Counted from the stretch's first letter, positions 22,458-35,970 are shown. The stretch: DNA of 64,000 nt from Fremontodendron californicum (GCA_030761205.1 JAULJL010000021.1:8909160-8973159); one strand, 5' to 3'. The notes: generated by a model from the letters alone, not told the origin. Translations and numbers: made by a program.

Positions 22458-23200
22458 TTATTTGAAAAACAACAAAAAGAAAGAAGTTCTAATTCTCTTT
22501 ATTTCTTTTTTTTTTTTCTTTTTCTCTGATATGGGATAAATCAATGCCAACGATGGACTATCTGCTAAGGAAGCTCATATCGGGATCACAGTCAATTTTT
22601 GTGGAGTTGAAGTTCATAGATCAAATAGAGGCCTTGGTGAAGTTGAAGTTGATCATATATTACTAGCACCAAATGTTTTTCTTTGTGGCTCATATTTTCA
22701 CCATTTTCTTTTTGTGACGATTTTGCTTTGATGATCACAGTCAATTTTTCTGTTCATTTTACCTCTATGTAATTATGAATGTGTTCAGTTACCTCTTCTA
22801 TCTTTAGCTTTGTTTCAATGAAGAAGTGGGTGATTTTTATTTTTATTTTTACGTTTAGTCAGTCAAAAAGTTGTAGTAATCCTTGTGAATTCTCTCTTTG
22901 ATTACCTTCTTGTTTGCCCTTCTCCCTTCATCTTATTGTTTGTATTTTTTTGAAAATATAATAAGAACATTAGGTAATTCAGTCAACCCTAGCTAGCGGC
23001 TAATATCTTCCATAAAACAAATTCTTAATTACGTTCTATATTTTTATCACAGTTGGGCAAGAATCATTGTTCATAATTATCAGAAAATTAATCAATTTGG
23101 TTGTTTTACTTTCTTTATATATATATGAGAAATCATTATTTACTTAAAATACCATCAAATATTTTTAATTGTAAAATGCACAAGAATACCATCAAATTAA
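22458..23200. other. PYL 3' flank
   Basis: Presumed 3' UTR, then AT-rich intergenic DNA with no supported gene. Confidence 0.5.
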
Positions 23201-23479
23201 GGGTTTATTTGTTCCGCGAAAAATATTTTTCATATTTTTTGATATTTGTTTCAAAAAAAATAACTTGATTAATAAAAAATAAATTTCAAGTCAATGAAAA
23301 ACAATCAAAATAAGTTCATTTTTATATCAATATAGATTTTCTAAATAAACGATCAAACAACTTAAAATATTTTACATAGGATCGTCCAAATAACATAAAA
23401 TATCAACTTTTTCATAAAATAAATTCATTTTCCAAAAATATTTTTGAAAAGTTATTTTTCACTAATCAAACAACCCTTT
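23201..23479. mobile_element. Probable MITE with imperfect terminal inverted repeats
   Basis: The left end GGGTTTATTTGTTCCGCGAA and right end (inverted) GGGTTGTTTGATTAGTGAAA are alike, and both lead into AAAAATATTTTT blocks. This GGGTTTGTTTG…GAAAA style is common in plant MITEs. The target duplication is not clear. Confidence 0.5.
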
Positions 23480-23517
23480 TATATAAATATATATATATAT
23501 ATTTATATATATATATC

Positions 23518-24639
23518 TGTAGAAGGAGAAATTTTTTGACTAATCAAGTTGCAAGGAGTCATGGATCATCGAATCAAATTTCACCCATGTGTCATAATTA
23601 TTTTATCTCTAATTAGATTAAATTAATTAAGAGATAAATAAGGAAGTTTTATCTCTAATTAAATTAAATTAATTAAGAGATAAATAAGGATATATTATCT
23701 CTAATTAAATTAAATTAATTAGGAGATAAATAAAGAAGTATTATCTCTAATTAAATTAAATTGTTTAAGAGATAAATAAGGAAGCCAAGTTCTTTTAGAA
23801 CTCTCTTTCACCTGGCTGACTAGCACTAAAAATAACGGTCTCCCCTCAACACAATTTCATAATTCAGAAGCCTGAAGAGAAGAAGAAAGATTTGGAAGAG
23901 TTAAATCCTCTCCAAAGTCTTAAGAAGAAATAGATTTGAAAGAGTTAAATCTCTCCAAAGTCTCAAGAATAAAAAGATTTGGAAGAGTTAAATTCTCTCC
24001 AAAGTCTCAAGAAGAAATAGATTTGGAAGAGTTAAATCCTCTCCAAAGTCTCAAGAAGAAAAAGATTCGGAAGAGTTAAATCCTCTCCAAATTCTTAAGT
24101 AGAAATAGATTTGAAAGAGTTAAATCCCCTCCAAAGTCTTAAGAAGAAATCTCTGCAGAATTGAAGCAAGAAATTTTTAAGAACACCATCGTGTCTTTTC
24201 TTAAAGATTTCTCAAGAAGTTGCTCTTCGATCTTGTGTTGGTCCAAGAAAGAAGATAAATCTTGTTTGCTCAAGATCAAGTCTCGAAGACCCTTGAAGCA
24301 AACCACGTGTGTTCAAGATCAAGTCTCAAAGATCCTTGAAGCCAATTTCAGGATCAAGTCATCAAGACCCTTGAAGCATAATTCCAAGATTTCCAAGACT
24401 TCCTAAATTTGGGATCAAATTTCAAGATCAAGTCTAGAAGACCCTTGAAGCGGACCTCATTGATTCAAGACCAAGTCGTGAAGACCCTTGAATCAAAGTT
24501 TTGCTGAAGAAAAGAATCAAAGGATTTCTTTATTTTAAGAATTCTCAAAGATTGTAACTTTCAAGGTTTGATAAATAAAATTCTTTATTTGATTCTAAAT
24601 TTTCTTTGTCATATATTCGACACGAAATTTGTGTGTACA
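23518..24639 (+). repeat. 5' LTR of the Gypsy-type element
   Basis: 1122 bp with two internal tandem arrays: AT-rich units of about 45-50 bp around TATCTCTAATTAAATTAAAT (23612-23785), and units of about 43 bp around GGAAGAGTTAAATCCTCTCC (23888-24150). Where the other LTR has CTATAAATAGG, this one reads CTAAAAATAAC (about 23826-23836), so its TATA box appears lost. Confidence 0.9.
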
Positions 24640-24704
24640 AATTTTGGCACACCCGGTGGGACAATCTTTGCCTTTCATCTATTTTCTTCAAAGTTCAACT
24701 CTCA

Positions 24705-26215
24705 AATGCCAATGGCCCCTCAAATGGATTTTTTTTAACAATCCAAATCTCAAGTCTTCTCCAACTCAAAAGTTAGAGAAAGAAATATCTGCAACATCAC
24801 TTCGTCGAACCTCATCATTAAATTCGGATGTCGTGGCTGTGATGACAACTTGCAGTACTTCCCTAAAAAAACAAGTGGCTCTACTTGCAAAATCTGTGGA
24901 ATCCCTTGCAACAAGCATCAAAGAAAGGGATGATCAAATTGCTTTCATGATGGCACAAATTGAAAGTTTAAGTGGAAACAACCAAGTTGCTACAAGCCAA
25001 AAGTAACATCAAATTCTTCAAAAAGTTGGTGAAATTTCTGCCTAGGTAGCTGAAGAAAAACTTCAAAAAGTTTCTTCTGGCCAACTCAAGGAGCTCATCA
25101 AAGAAGTTATCAAAGATCAAACTGAAAGTGTTACTCTACCTTCCTACACTTATGCAAAACCTTATTCTCAAAGGATTAATTGCATGAAGATGCCTGAAAG
25201 CTATCAACCACCAAAGTCTTAACAGTTTGATGGCAAAGGAAACCCACGCCAACATGTTGCACACTTTGTGGAAACTTGCAATAATGCTGGCATTGATGGA
25301 CATCATATGGTCAAGCAATTTGTTCGCTCTATAAAGGGGAATGCTTTCGATTGGTATACAGATCTTGAGCCTAGCTCAATCGACAGTTGGGAAGAACTTG
25401 AGCGTGAATTTCTAAATCTTTTCTACAGTACTCGAAGCATAGTCAGTATGATTGAACTTACAAGCTCACACCAATGGAATGATGAACCTGTGATTGACTA
25501 CAACCATAGGTGGAGAAATTGAAGCCTCAATTGCAAAGAAAAATTTTCTGAAGCCTCTGCACTTGATATGTGCATCCAAGGCATGAATTGGACTCTCCGC
25601 TATATTCACCAAGACATCAAGCCTAAAACTTTTGAAGAATTAGCCACTCGTGCACATTACATGAATTAAGCTTTGCAGTTGCTGAAAATCAAGGACCACA
25701 AATTCAAGAGCCAATGAAAAAGAAAGACTTCAAAAGGGGGCAAATTTTTTACCGAAGAAGTTGGAAGCAAACAGTCTATGGCTGTAAGCATAAAATCTTT
25801 CAAGGAATCCAATAATTTCAAAAAGAGCCAAGAAGTGAAGTCTAACTCTTCCCACGAGAAAGAAAAATACAAAATCTCTTTGAAGAAAAAGAAAGATAAG
25901 CAATATCCATTCCTCGACTCTGATGTCCCAATGATGTTAGAAGAACTTTTGAAATCTAAACACATTCAACTGCCAGAAATGAAACGGCCTGAAGAAGCTG
26001 ATCAAGTGAATGATCCAAACTACTGCAAATTTCATCGCTTAATTAGTCACCCAGTTGAAAAGTGCTTCATTTTGAAAGACAAAATCATAGAGCTCTATAA
26101 AGATGGAAAATTTGAGTTTGAAGAAGATGTGGCAACTTCCAACTCAGCTATGGTAACAAGTTTAACTTCTTGGGCTCTGACTCCAATCATAAAATTTAGG
26201 TCTTTTGATCCTTAA
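24705..26215 (+). pseudogene. Gypsy-type gag remnant
   Basis: A run of fragments in the gag of plant Ty3/Gypsy elements: a coiled N-terminal part (MTTCSTSLKKQVALLAKSV…), the capsid-like core (YTDLEPSSIDSWEELEREFL at about 25354-25413), and a C-terminal part with CKFHRLISHPVEKCFILKD. In-frame stops occur near 24736, 25003, 25220, 25520, 25667 and 25716, so the product is not made whole. The longest intact pieces are 25268-25522 and 25778-26215. No DSG protease motif follows. Confidence 0.78.
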
Positions 26216-26277
26216 AGAAGTGAAAGTCATATCAACTCCAAGTGAATATGCACAACATGCCAATGAAGGAAATGCAT

Positions 26278-26629
26278 GCTCCTAAGCACGAGTTTAAACT
26301 GCCATTCCAAAAAGAAGAAAAAAATTGCTCCTAAGCTAGAGCTTAAACTGTTGTATATTGCTCCTAAACACGAGCTTAAACTGGCACTTCAAAAAAAAAT
26401 TGCTACTAAGCAAGAGCTTAAATTGTCGCATGTTGCTCCTAAACAAGAGCATAAACTGTTATGATGCTCCTAAACAAGAGCTTAAATTGCCGTATGTTGC
26501 TCCTAAGCAAGAGTTTAAACTATTCCTTCAAAAGAATAGACTCCTAAGCAAGAGTTTAAACTATCATATGTTGCTCCTAAGCAAGAGTTTAAACTGTCAT
26601 ATGTTGCTCCTAAGCACGAGCTTAAACTG
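26278..26629 (+). repeat. Tandem array of ten 24 bp units inside the Gypsy-type element
   Basis: Ten variants of a 24-base unit (GCTCCTAAGCAMGAGYTTAA plus four bases) are separated by 7-24 base spacers. Each unit reads as APKxE(L/F)KL, but spacer lengths do not always keep frame. It lies between gag and the polypurine tract. Confidence 0.85.
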
Positions 26630-26954
26630 CACATTCAAAAAAAAAATGCCCGCTAGGTTGAAAATCCTTTCTAAGATAACTTAGGCAAAAAAAAACGAAC
26701 TACGTTATGACTTGATCCTTCAAATTTGAGGATACGTAGGCAACATGTTCCAAATTATCAAGTTCAGTCAACAAAAAAAAAAATTGAACTAAATTTTATT
26801 CAGAAGTTTGGCAAAATGGAAGTTTGCAAATTTTCTCAAGACAATGCAAAGGTGCAAATAAATCTTGGCATCAAAAGCAAATCAAATTTCAAGATTTGTT
26901 CACTTGCTACACTCAACAAAAATCGTGTACGTAACCAAGTCTTGAGGGGGCATT

Positions 26955-28119
26955 TGTAAAAGGAGAAAATTTTTGACCAATCAAATTGCAAGGAGTCATG
27001 GGTCATCCAATCAAATTTCACCCATGTGTCATAATTATTTTATCTCTAATTAAATTAAATTAATTAAAAGATAAATAAGAAAGTTTTATCTCTAATTAAA
27101 TTAAATTAATTACGAGATAAATAAGGATATATTATCTCTAATTAAATTAAATTAATTAGGAGATAAATAAAGAAGTATTATCTCTAATTAAATTAATTAG
27201 AAGATAAATAAAGAAGTATTATCTCTAACTAAATTAAATTAATTAAGAGATAAATAAGGAAGTCAAGTTATTTTAGAACTCTCTTTCACCTAGCTGACTA
27301 GCACTATAAATAGGGGCCTCCCATCAACACAATTTCATAATTCAGAAGCCTGAAGAGAAGAAGAAAGATTTGGAAGAGTTAAATCCTCTCCAAAGTCTTA
27401 AGAAGAAATAGATTTGGAAGAGTTAAATCTCTCCAAAGTCTCAAGAAGAAAAAGATTTGGAAGAGTTAAATTCTCTCCAAAGTCTCAAGAAGAAATAGAT
27501 TTGGAAGAGTTAAATCATCTCCAAAGTCTCAAGAAGAAAAAGATTTGGAAGAGTTAAATCCTCTCCAAATTCTTAAGTAGAAATAGATTTGAAAGAGTTA
27601 AATCATTTCCAAAGTCTCTCAAGAAGAAATCTCTACAGAATTGAAGAAAGAAATTCTTAAGAGCACCATCGTGTCTGTTCTTAAAGATTTCTCAAGAAGT
27701 TGCTATTCGATCTTGTGTTGGTTCAAAAAAGAAGATAAATCTTGTTTGCTCAAGATCAAGTCTCGAAGATCCTTGAAGCAAATCACGTGTGTTCAAGATC
27801 AAGTCTCAAAGATCCTTGAAGCCAATTTCAGGATCAAGTCATCAAAACCCTTGAAGCATAATTCCAAGATTTCCAAGACTTCCTAAATTTGGGATCAAAT
27901 TTCAAGATCAAGTCTAGAAGACCCTTGAAGCGGATCTCATCGATTCAAGATCAAGTCGTGAAGACCCTTTAATCAAATTTTTGTTGAAGAAAAGAATAAA
28001 AAGATTTCTTTATTTTAAGAATTCTCAGAAATTGTAACTTTCAAAATTTGATAAATAAAATTCTTTATTTGACTTCAAATTTTCTTTGTCATATATTCGA
28101 TACGAAATTTGTGTGTACA
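26955..28119 (+). repeat. 3' LTR of the Gypsy-type element
   Basis: 1165 bp, with the same tandem arrays as the 5' LTR but an extra AT-rich unit near 27180-27230. It keeps a sound TATA box (CTATAAATAGG near 27304), so it may still drive transcription into the flank. Confidence 0.9.
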
Positions 28120-28124
28120 ATATC

Positions 28125-31100
28125 ATACAGCTCTGGGTTAATGGATATATAAATTTCATTGTAAAGTTCCAAAAAGTGTTACAAACCTGTGCTGTAAAGT
28201 GTTGAGAAATTGCAATTTGTAATGCACTGATACTATGGGACTGTAATATATACAAGTACAAACCATGTACTGAACCAGGCTGGTTCAAATGCAATAAGTT
28301 TATTTTGATAATTAATGTGCTTTTCTTTTCCATGGCAATTACAACAGTTGTTTACCCATCTAATTAATATAAACTCCCCGTTTTATGCTATAAAAATTTA
28401 TGTCGTACTACGACATTAATTATTCCTTTACATTTCCCTATACTTTTGAGAGAATATTAAAATTACGATTTAATAATAGAATAAATAGCTGATGTGATAG
28501 ACTTGCCATACATTGATGTTTTTAATTATCTTCATTTATAGGTTTCATTGAAGTTTTTAATCGATAATAGAACATGTTTAATTACAAGAAAGAATCAATA
28601 CAATATTCAAATGTTGATTCTTTTTTCTTTTCTTTTTTTAAAAAGAAAACCCTAGCTTTAGAATTTTCCATATTAGTGCATGCATGGAGAGATTTTGAAT
28701 ACTTTGACAATATAATTAAGGTGATATTTAAAGGGGAAAAAAATTAATTCAATATCTCTTGTTGAATTTGATGAAAACGGCACATTAAATGTAACATTCT
28801 TTTAAAATGATATCTTAATCATCTTTAATAAGTGTTTATAAACATTGGATTCTAAAATTAATATATGATAGTTTTTTTATTTTTGGAAGAGAATGAATCA
28901 AAAGCTGCTTTGTAAATTGCAACTTGACTTTTATAAACTCCAACTTGTTGTAGAGAACAATGCAAGTTGATGTTAATTTTGCCCTTTTTTCTAATTATTC
29001 TTCCCCTTTCTCTATTACTATTATATATTTGTGTGTTGGGCAAGGGACGGGGATGCAAGTTGGATTGCAACTTGGCAGGAGGCTTTCAATGTTTCACATT
29101 GTTTACATAACAAATCATGAAACAAAAAGCCACTCGTTTTAATTGTTTCTGTCTCGCTGCTAATTTGACTGCTGAAACCATGAATCATCACTTAAGAATA
29201 CTTAAAAAAAAAAAAAAATTCTTCAGCCGGCTCCTTGTAAGTTGTAATCTTCATTAATTTCATCAATTAATGCATGCCCATATATTTCATGAGCCTATTA
29301 ATTAAGGGTTTGGTCTACGATTTCGAGAAGGAGTTTCAGTTTCTGTTTGTACTTTGTCCTAAACTGGAAATTTGTGTCGTGACAATTTATCAGGCATCTT
29401 ATATTTCTTAATTTGCTAATTGTGTTGTTCTTAATCTGGTTAATTTTCTAGGTAACATTTCTGTAGGCAGGCAACAGAATCTGGAAATGATTCTACCATT
29501 TTCGTTCATAATCTTTATATATATATATGCAACTGCACCCCACGGAATCGGATATTGCCTAGCAATCGAGCTTAATTCTTTCACACAGTGCTCAGCTTTC
29601 AGGTTTTTCCCCTCACAAAATCTGTATAATTATTAAATAGATAGATATTGTTTTTAGCTTTAATTTTTAGCTCCCATGTTTCCTTCCAAGCAGCCTAGCT
29701 CACTTGATCTAAACAACACTGATGTACGTATATCATTGCAAATTATTGAATGGTAGCCTTTAAAATTAACACATATATAAATGGGAATTTGCTGAGCCTT
29801 AATATAATAAACTTATTGCTGATTTGTTTCCAATATTTTTGTTGTTTGAATTTAAATTTATCTGTCAAGGTCTAATTAAGAAAAGAAAGATCTATAATAT
29901 ATATATATATATATATATCTTACACATTTTAATTTGATCAAAGATTATGGCTTATCCAATCTAATTGAAATGTTTTGTTCAACTTTCAAAAGCCATTTTG
30001 GCCACTTGCTAAAATGTCATGCGATTTTCTCCGTTTGAAACAGCTGGAATTTACCTAGAAAACCAGGTGCAGGTGGCACCCTCTACACGTGGTATATATG
30101 CTCTCTATTTTTATACTTTACACTATGTTTACGTTTGAATTGATAGAAGGTAAGGTAAGGGAGAGGAAAAGAAAGCAGGGTAAAGAAACAAGGAAACATT
30201 TCCTTCATCATTTTGGTCAGCAAATTTATATGCCTTGATCGTCAATAAGAACATAATAATACACAGTATAGAAGAAGAATGAAAAATAAGAATTGGGCCA
30301 AATCATGTTAACTGAGGCCCAAGTTTACCAGGTTGAGCCAAGGCTTTATAAGGAAGGCTCAACCATGCCCAAGTAGTTCAACATTTGGGCCTCTAAACAA
30401 TTATAAACCGAACTCAAAGCCAGTAAGGCTAGTAATTGAGGTGGCCCAGATGCTGCCCAAATCAAAAGACAGACTGATCTGTGAAAGCAATCACTTGGAC
30501 TTTTATGAGTTCGTTATTGGATTATATATAAAGGATCCAATCCATGGAATTGGAGCGTTAAAAAACGATGCATCGACTTTCAATTGGTGTTTGGAGTCGC
30601 TGAAAATTGTGGTTTGCATTGCATGGGACAAGAGCATGCAATGCATAAATGAGAAGAAATTGGACGATCTAGGTGAGGCTGGCAAATCCAATGAATTAAT
30701 TTCTTGAAAAACATGCTCTGATAGCTGGGAAATCGCGGGTAATGAACCATAATCTTCTGCAAAAAGTAAAAATCCCAAACTTCCAACATAATCAGGATTT
30801 AATTTCATGAATCACATGTCTTGCCAGTTTCCCTCTAGTCATAGTCATAGTCATACTAGCTAGTTCTCAAACAAATACCGTTTTGAGTGAATACCAGCAT
30901 GAATTTCCTTGTTATTTCTGCATAGAAATTTTGGGGTCAGGCAGGCTAACTCCTAGTGATGCATGGGAATAGCATGCAGCAGTTGCCATCTATTGGTAGT
31001 TTGATAATATTGTTGGTGGAAACAATATATTCCCACGAAAAAAAAAATAAGCTAATTCTTTTCAGATTCTTGAATATATAAGCCAATGCAAGATTAGATC

Positions 31101-31989
31101 AAGTTGTGCTAAGTAATGAGTAGTGAGGGTGGGGGCAAGTGCTCTTGGACTGACTAGTGCACTTCATTAAAAAAGTCATTTTAGATTGTAAAATGCTGCA
31201 ATTTGTTTTTCTACAATATCCATGTAGACTAACTACAAAGAGAATTATGTACTCAACCTCTGTCTTGAGTTCTCAATATCTTCCATGAATTGAAGATAAT
31301 GAGTCTAAAACTCAATGACACAAGAAATTCCAATGCACTGGCCTAGGCATTCCTTTGGGCACTTCAAGTATCAAAATTCATTGTTGAAGTTTGTGATTCT
31401 GAAGGAGCTTGCCAGAAGCTAAATGATTGATCACTTTTCTTCAACTAGACCTGGATGTTGAATCAAGTAAATGTTATTTTATTGAATCTGTTTATATCTA
31501 TGTTTTAAGGGTAACTGATGTGGTTTCTATATGGCTTTGTTAATCATGAAATAAAATGCCAATAATTAATAGAATCAAACATATCTGTAACACAATTGGA
31601 AAACTTGTTTAATGAAAACCGTGTAGCAGAAAGACATATATAAAATGTGAAAGCTATGTGTGTGATTCTTATCTTAACTAAACAACTCCCACCGACATAT
31701 TCAGCATTATTTCCTTGCAGAAATGATCATTGCCCTTCATAGTTAAAAGAAGTTAAATTGCTAAGACAGGTTAATTTCCCTGTTAAAAATCACACCACAA
31801 ATATAAAATATATATATATATATTGGTATTCCTCACCTTTTGTCCCGGCCGGAAACATTTATCATGAAACTATATAAATAGTATGATCAGATTATGAATT
31901 AGTCTAGTCTAGTCGCATTGAAAAACAATTATACAACAATAACCTTTTCAATTACTTTTATCTATTACCAAAAGAAAATCCTTTGAATT
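28125..31989. other. Long intergenic stretch
   Basis: AT-rich, with (TA)n near 29898-29918 and 31807-31822. An open frame at 30333-30707 has no recognised domain. No RNA gene or element with clear ends was seen. Confidence 0.55.
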
Positions 31990-32925
31990 TGTTAGGTATC
32001 TTATAGGTATTTAGTATTATTTCATTACTGCATAAACATATATATAAATAAACGAATACGAACATTATAATTAAAAGACATATACTCAGTTTCGGTAGAA
32101 CCAAAAATTGAAAATCGAGTCAAGATAGAACCTCTGACTTTAAAACGATTATTGTCTGTTTATCAGGTGCTTACAGTATATTGCAACTCGTCTCCTAGGC
32201 CTCCTCGATAACGTTGCTGTCGAGAGTACACTCGAAGCAACACAGCGAACCAAAATATGCAAGTCTCTCTCACAAGACAGAACTCTAAATACGGAGGAAG
32301 AAGAGAAAATTTTATGAGTGAATTAGTGAGTTAAAACAGATACAGGTCTCCGGAATCTATAGAAAATCAGAAGCCTGTTTGAACAAAACACCATTGTTCG
32401 AAAATAGACAGAACCGTTTAGACAGAAACGGTTCGGTCAGACATAATCTTTGGAACAGAAAACAATCCCAACAGACATGTCTTAATCAAGTCTCTCGGTT
32501 GGTGGATGCTGAATCAGTTTGGTTTGGACCGAAAAACATGTCGATTGGGAAGTAAAAAATTAATTACTGACCCAAACCCGAACCAACCCGGCTCAGCGGT
32601 GCGCTCATGTGTGGTAGCCCAAGTTTGTGTAGGTCCTGACCCTTCACAAAAACTTGGGTGCCCCTTGGGCCCAACCCAACATGGAACACTAGCTTATATA
32701 AACAACAAGCAAAAGTCTTTCTTTGTTCAATGTGGGATTGAATACCATACATAATTTCAACCAACTTTCTTCCTCTTCAAGTGGGTGTTTATGAGACCAA
32801 TTTCTCATTCAATATTGATATCAATTGTATACATTATTATACACCGTGTATCTACTAACGACAACCTATGTATTGATATACGTATTTCGGATTTATACAC
32901 TCAAATTAATCATTGATATCTAACA
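31990..32925 (-). repeat. 3' LTR of Copia 3
   Basis: 936 bp. On the minus strand it starts TGTTAGATATC and ends GATACCTAACA. It differs from its partner by many substitutions and an extra segment of about 50 bp near 32575-32625, so this is an older insertion than Copia 2. Confidence 0.92.
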
Positions 32926-33520
32926 ATCCCCCACATGAATGAAAATTGTCTGATTAAAACGACCAACTGACTCGGAATATGAGAGAGAATAACTTTGGAG
33001 AGTTATTGCATCAGGATAGGTAGCTTTTGGCTTTGAACCTTCCATAGCGACAACTATCGGATTTACTCGGCTAACTAGTGAACATGATGTCTTGAACTAT
33101 TCAGCCTTTCGTGTAAACCAAGACAATAGGTATCATGCAATTCCTCTTCGAACATTTTTGGTTCTCACGGTTGTGTTCATTTTGGCCCCGAACATGTCCT
33201 GGTTTCTATGAGTACTCTAGAGAAATTAGCCTGATCAATTCTCATAGAAATGGTCACGTTTCTTACTCATATAGGTGATTTCTTATTAAGAGTATCCTGC
33301 AATACCCCACTAAATTTTATCTAGCTATAAGAATCATTAAAAGCATAGCTTATCCTAACTTCTTTGCAGGCAACACTAATTTATCATTGGAATGGGTAAG
33401 AGTGTTTAACTCTTCTAGTGCTCACACTAAGTTAACATAATTTGGTTGTCCCTTTGAACCTAGATCTTGGGATCTCTAGTCAACTAGGTTGGGTTGCCAT
33501 TATATAACTTTAATTTATAG

Positions 33521-35220
33521 GCTTAAGATCCATTCCCCTCGATGATTTATTTAGTTGCTCTCTTGTTAAACCTTTCGTCAGTGGATCTGCAATATTATCC
33601 TTTGATTTTACATAATCAATAGAGATAATCCCATTTGAGAGCAACGGTCTAACGGTATTGTGTCTTCGACGAATGTGTCAAGATTTACCGTTATACAAAC
33701 TACTCTTGCCCAGCCAATTGCAAATTGGCTATCGCAATGTATACAAATTGCAGGCACAGGTTTCAGTCAACTTGCAATATCTTCTAAAAAGTTCTGAAGC
33801 CATTCCGCTTCTTCTCCAACTTTATTAAAGCTATAAATTCAGATTCCATAGTGGATTTGACAATACATATTTGTTTAGAAGATTTCCAAGACACTGCAGC
33901 TCCTTCAATAGTAAAGATAAATCTGCTAGTAAATTTTGAATCTTTAGTATCGAATATCCAATTTGCGTCACTGTACCCGTCAAGCACAGCTAGATATCTT
34001 GTATAGTGCAGTCCATAATTTTAGATGTATCTCAAATGTCTGAGTACCTTTACTATGGCCTTCCAGTGATCCTTTCCAAGATTACTTGTAAATCTACTCA
34101 ATTTGCTAACTGAGTATGCTATGTCTTTACATTCATTTACAACCTAATGGTTTGCTTCCAGGGTCCGTGCCACTCTTGGCACCATCAGGGATTTCTTGTG
34201 GGGTATTTTATTTTAAAAAATAATTAGCTATAAAATAGCCTCTCCCCACAAGTTCTGAGGTAACCCTGAACTTATCAACAAAGAATTCATCATTTCTTTC
34301 AACGTTCGATTCTTGCGTTCTACAATACCATTTTGTTGAGGTGAATAAGGAGGAGTGGTTTGATGGATGATACCATTTTCTGAACAGAATTCATTAAACA
34401 ATGAATCATATTCACCACCTCTATCACTCCTTATTATCTTAATTTTCTTGCTTAGTTGATTTTCGACCTCATTTTTAAAGAGCTTAAAAACTCACAAGGC
34501 CTCGTCTTTGCTTCTTTGCAAATAGACGTAACAGTATCTTGTGCAATCATCAATAAAAGTAATGAAATACTTTTTACTGCCTCTAGTTTGCACAAATTTT
34601 AAGTCACATATATCAGTGTGAATTAAATTTAGAGGTTCACTACTTCTTTCTATTGAATAGAAAGGAGCCTTAGCCAATTTGGATTCTACACAAATTTCAC
34701 ATTTGTGATTTTTGTCAATGACAATTTTTCGAAGCAAATCCAAATTGCTGATTCTTTGCAAGGTCTTGTAATTTACATGACCTAATCTACCATGCCATAA
34801 TTTAGAGGACTCAACCAAATAAACAAAAGAAAAGGTTTTATTAATATTCTTGTTCTTTGGTAGAACAGTCATAACATTGAGCTTAAAAAGATCATCACAA
34901 AGATATTCCCTACCCACAAACATCCCACTTTTAGTGAATACAAATTTATCAGACTCGAATACAAGCCTAAACTCGTTTTTGCTTAACAAAGAGCCAAAAA
35001 CCAAATTCTTACGAATTTCAGGAATATGAACCACATTGTTCAAAGTTAGTTCTTTCCCGGAAGTCATCTTGAGTACCACCTTCCCATGGCCTCGTACTTT
35101 TCCAACCGTAGAGTTTTTCATAAACAGTTGCTCATCATTAGCAGCTTCTTTATACTAGGAGAAACTCTTACTTTCAGAACATACATGACAAGTGGCCCTG
35201 GTGTCAGCCCACCACGTCTT
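33521..35220 (-). pseudogene. Copia 3 pol: protease, integrase, RNase H (RT mostly deleted)
   Basis: The protease site near 35200 reads ADTRATCHVC where DTGAT or DSGAT is expected, so the active-site Gly is Arg. The frame at 35121-34492 covers the GAG-pre-integrase zinc head (LWHGRLGHVNYKTL, CEICVESKLAKAPF) and the integrase start (HTDICDLKFVQTRGSKKYFI, FIDDCTRYCYVYL). The rest of integrase decays through 34490-34190. Nearly all of RT, including YVDD, is absent at about 34150. RNase H follows in fragments: LDGYSDANWIFDTKDSKFTS and STMESEFIAL (33987-33784), then KSKDNIADPLTKGL (about 33560-33600). Confidence 0.85.
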
Positions 35221-35241
35221 AGGGTTTTCCACCAAGTTCAC

Positions 35242-35620
35242 TTATGATACTACAACGGCGAGCTCAATCTCATTATCACCAACTAAGTTGGCTTGAGCTT
35301 TCTTTTTCTTGTTTTGTCGGCAGTCCTTTGCACGATGTCCGAGCTTGTTGCACACGAAACAAGTTCCTGTGAACTTTTTGAAATTCATTTCCTTACTAGC
35401 TTGGGAAGAATTAGAACCAACATATTTCCTCTTGTTGGTCTTGTGCGAATGTTCAACAACATTCACCTTGGCTTCCATGGTCTGAACTTTAACCCTCTTT
35501 TCTGAACCACAGTTATCCTCCTCGACTTTTAATTGAACAATCAAGTCCTCTAAAGTCATCTCATTTCTCTTGTGCTTTAGATAGTTCTTAAAATCCTTCC
35601 ACAAAGGTGGTACTTTCTCT
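35242..35620 (-). pseudogene. Copia 3 gag, C-terminal part with zinc knuckle
   Basis: The open minus-strand segment is cut at its upstream end by the CACTA insertion. It has MTLEDLIVQLKVEEDN, typical of Copia gag, a basic linker, and the RNA-binding knuckle CFVCNKLGHRAKDC (C-x2-C-x4-H-x4-C), followed by a lysine-rich tail. It stops just before the protease. Confidence 0.85.
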
Positions 35621-35639
35621 ATCCACTACAGCAAATTAA

Positions 35640-35970
35640 AGCTACAGTGGCGTTTCATTCTCGGCGTTTTTATAAAAAACGCCGTCGAGTACCGTTTTTT
35701 TAATATCTAGCGGCGTTTGTGACCCAAACGCCACTATTAATTTGTTGAGCGGCGTTTTAAAGTAAAAAACGCCCCTATAAGTATTTACATAGCGGCGTTT
35801 ATATCTTTAAACGCCGCTAAATGTCTATAAAAATTTGAAGAGATTTATTAGCGGTGTTTCTAATATAGAAACGCCGCTAAATACTACAATAGTGGCGTTT
35901 AGAGCATGAAAACGCCGCTATAGTGCATTTGAAAATAGTGGCGTTTGTAAGATACAAACGCCGCTAATTT
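35640..35970. repeat. Left subterminal repeats of the CACTA element
   Basis: About seven blocks of (A)GCGGCGTTT or its inverse AAACGCC(G)CT, mostly paired as small palindromes. In En/Spm such repeats bind TnpA. Confidence 0.88.

Larger units (their letters stand above)
23518..28119 (+). mobile_element. Gag-only (non-autonomous) Gypsy-type LTR retrotransposon
   Basis: LTRs at 23518-24639 and 26955-28119 are bounded by TG…CA and a perfect ATATC duplication (23513-23517 and 28120-28124). A primer-binding-like stretch TTTTGGCACACCCGGTGGGA follows the 5' LTR. A purine tract (TTGAGGGGGCATT) precedes the 3' LTR. The 2.3 kb interior encodes only a damaged gag and a short repeat array. No protease, RT, RNase H or integrase was found, so this is a TR-GAG-like element that must borrow enzymes. 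Confidence 0.93.

Noticed and set aside
23888..24150. Regular 43 bp repeats resembling a CRISPR array
   Set aside because: They are tandem repeats inside an LTR, present in both LTR copies, in a plant genome. There are no unique spacers and no cas genes.
30333..30707. 124-codon plus-strand frame
   Set aside because: No domain, no supporting splice structure or promoter, and an equally long frame overlaps on the other strand.
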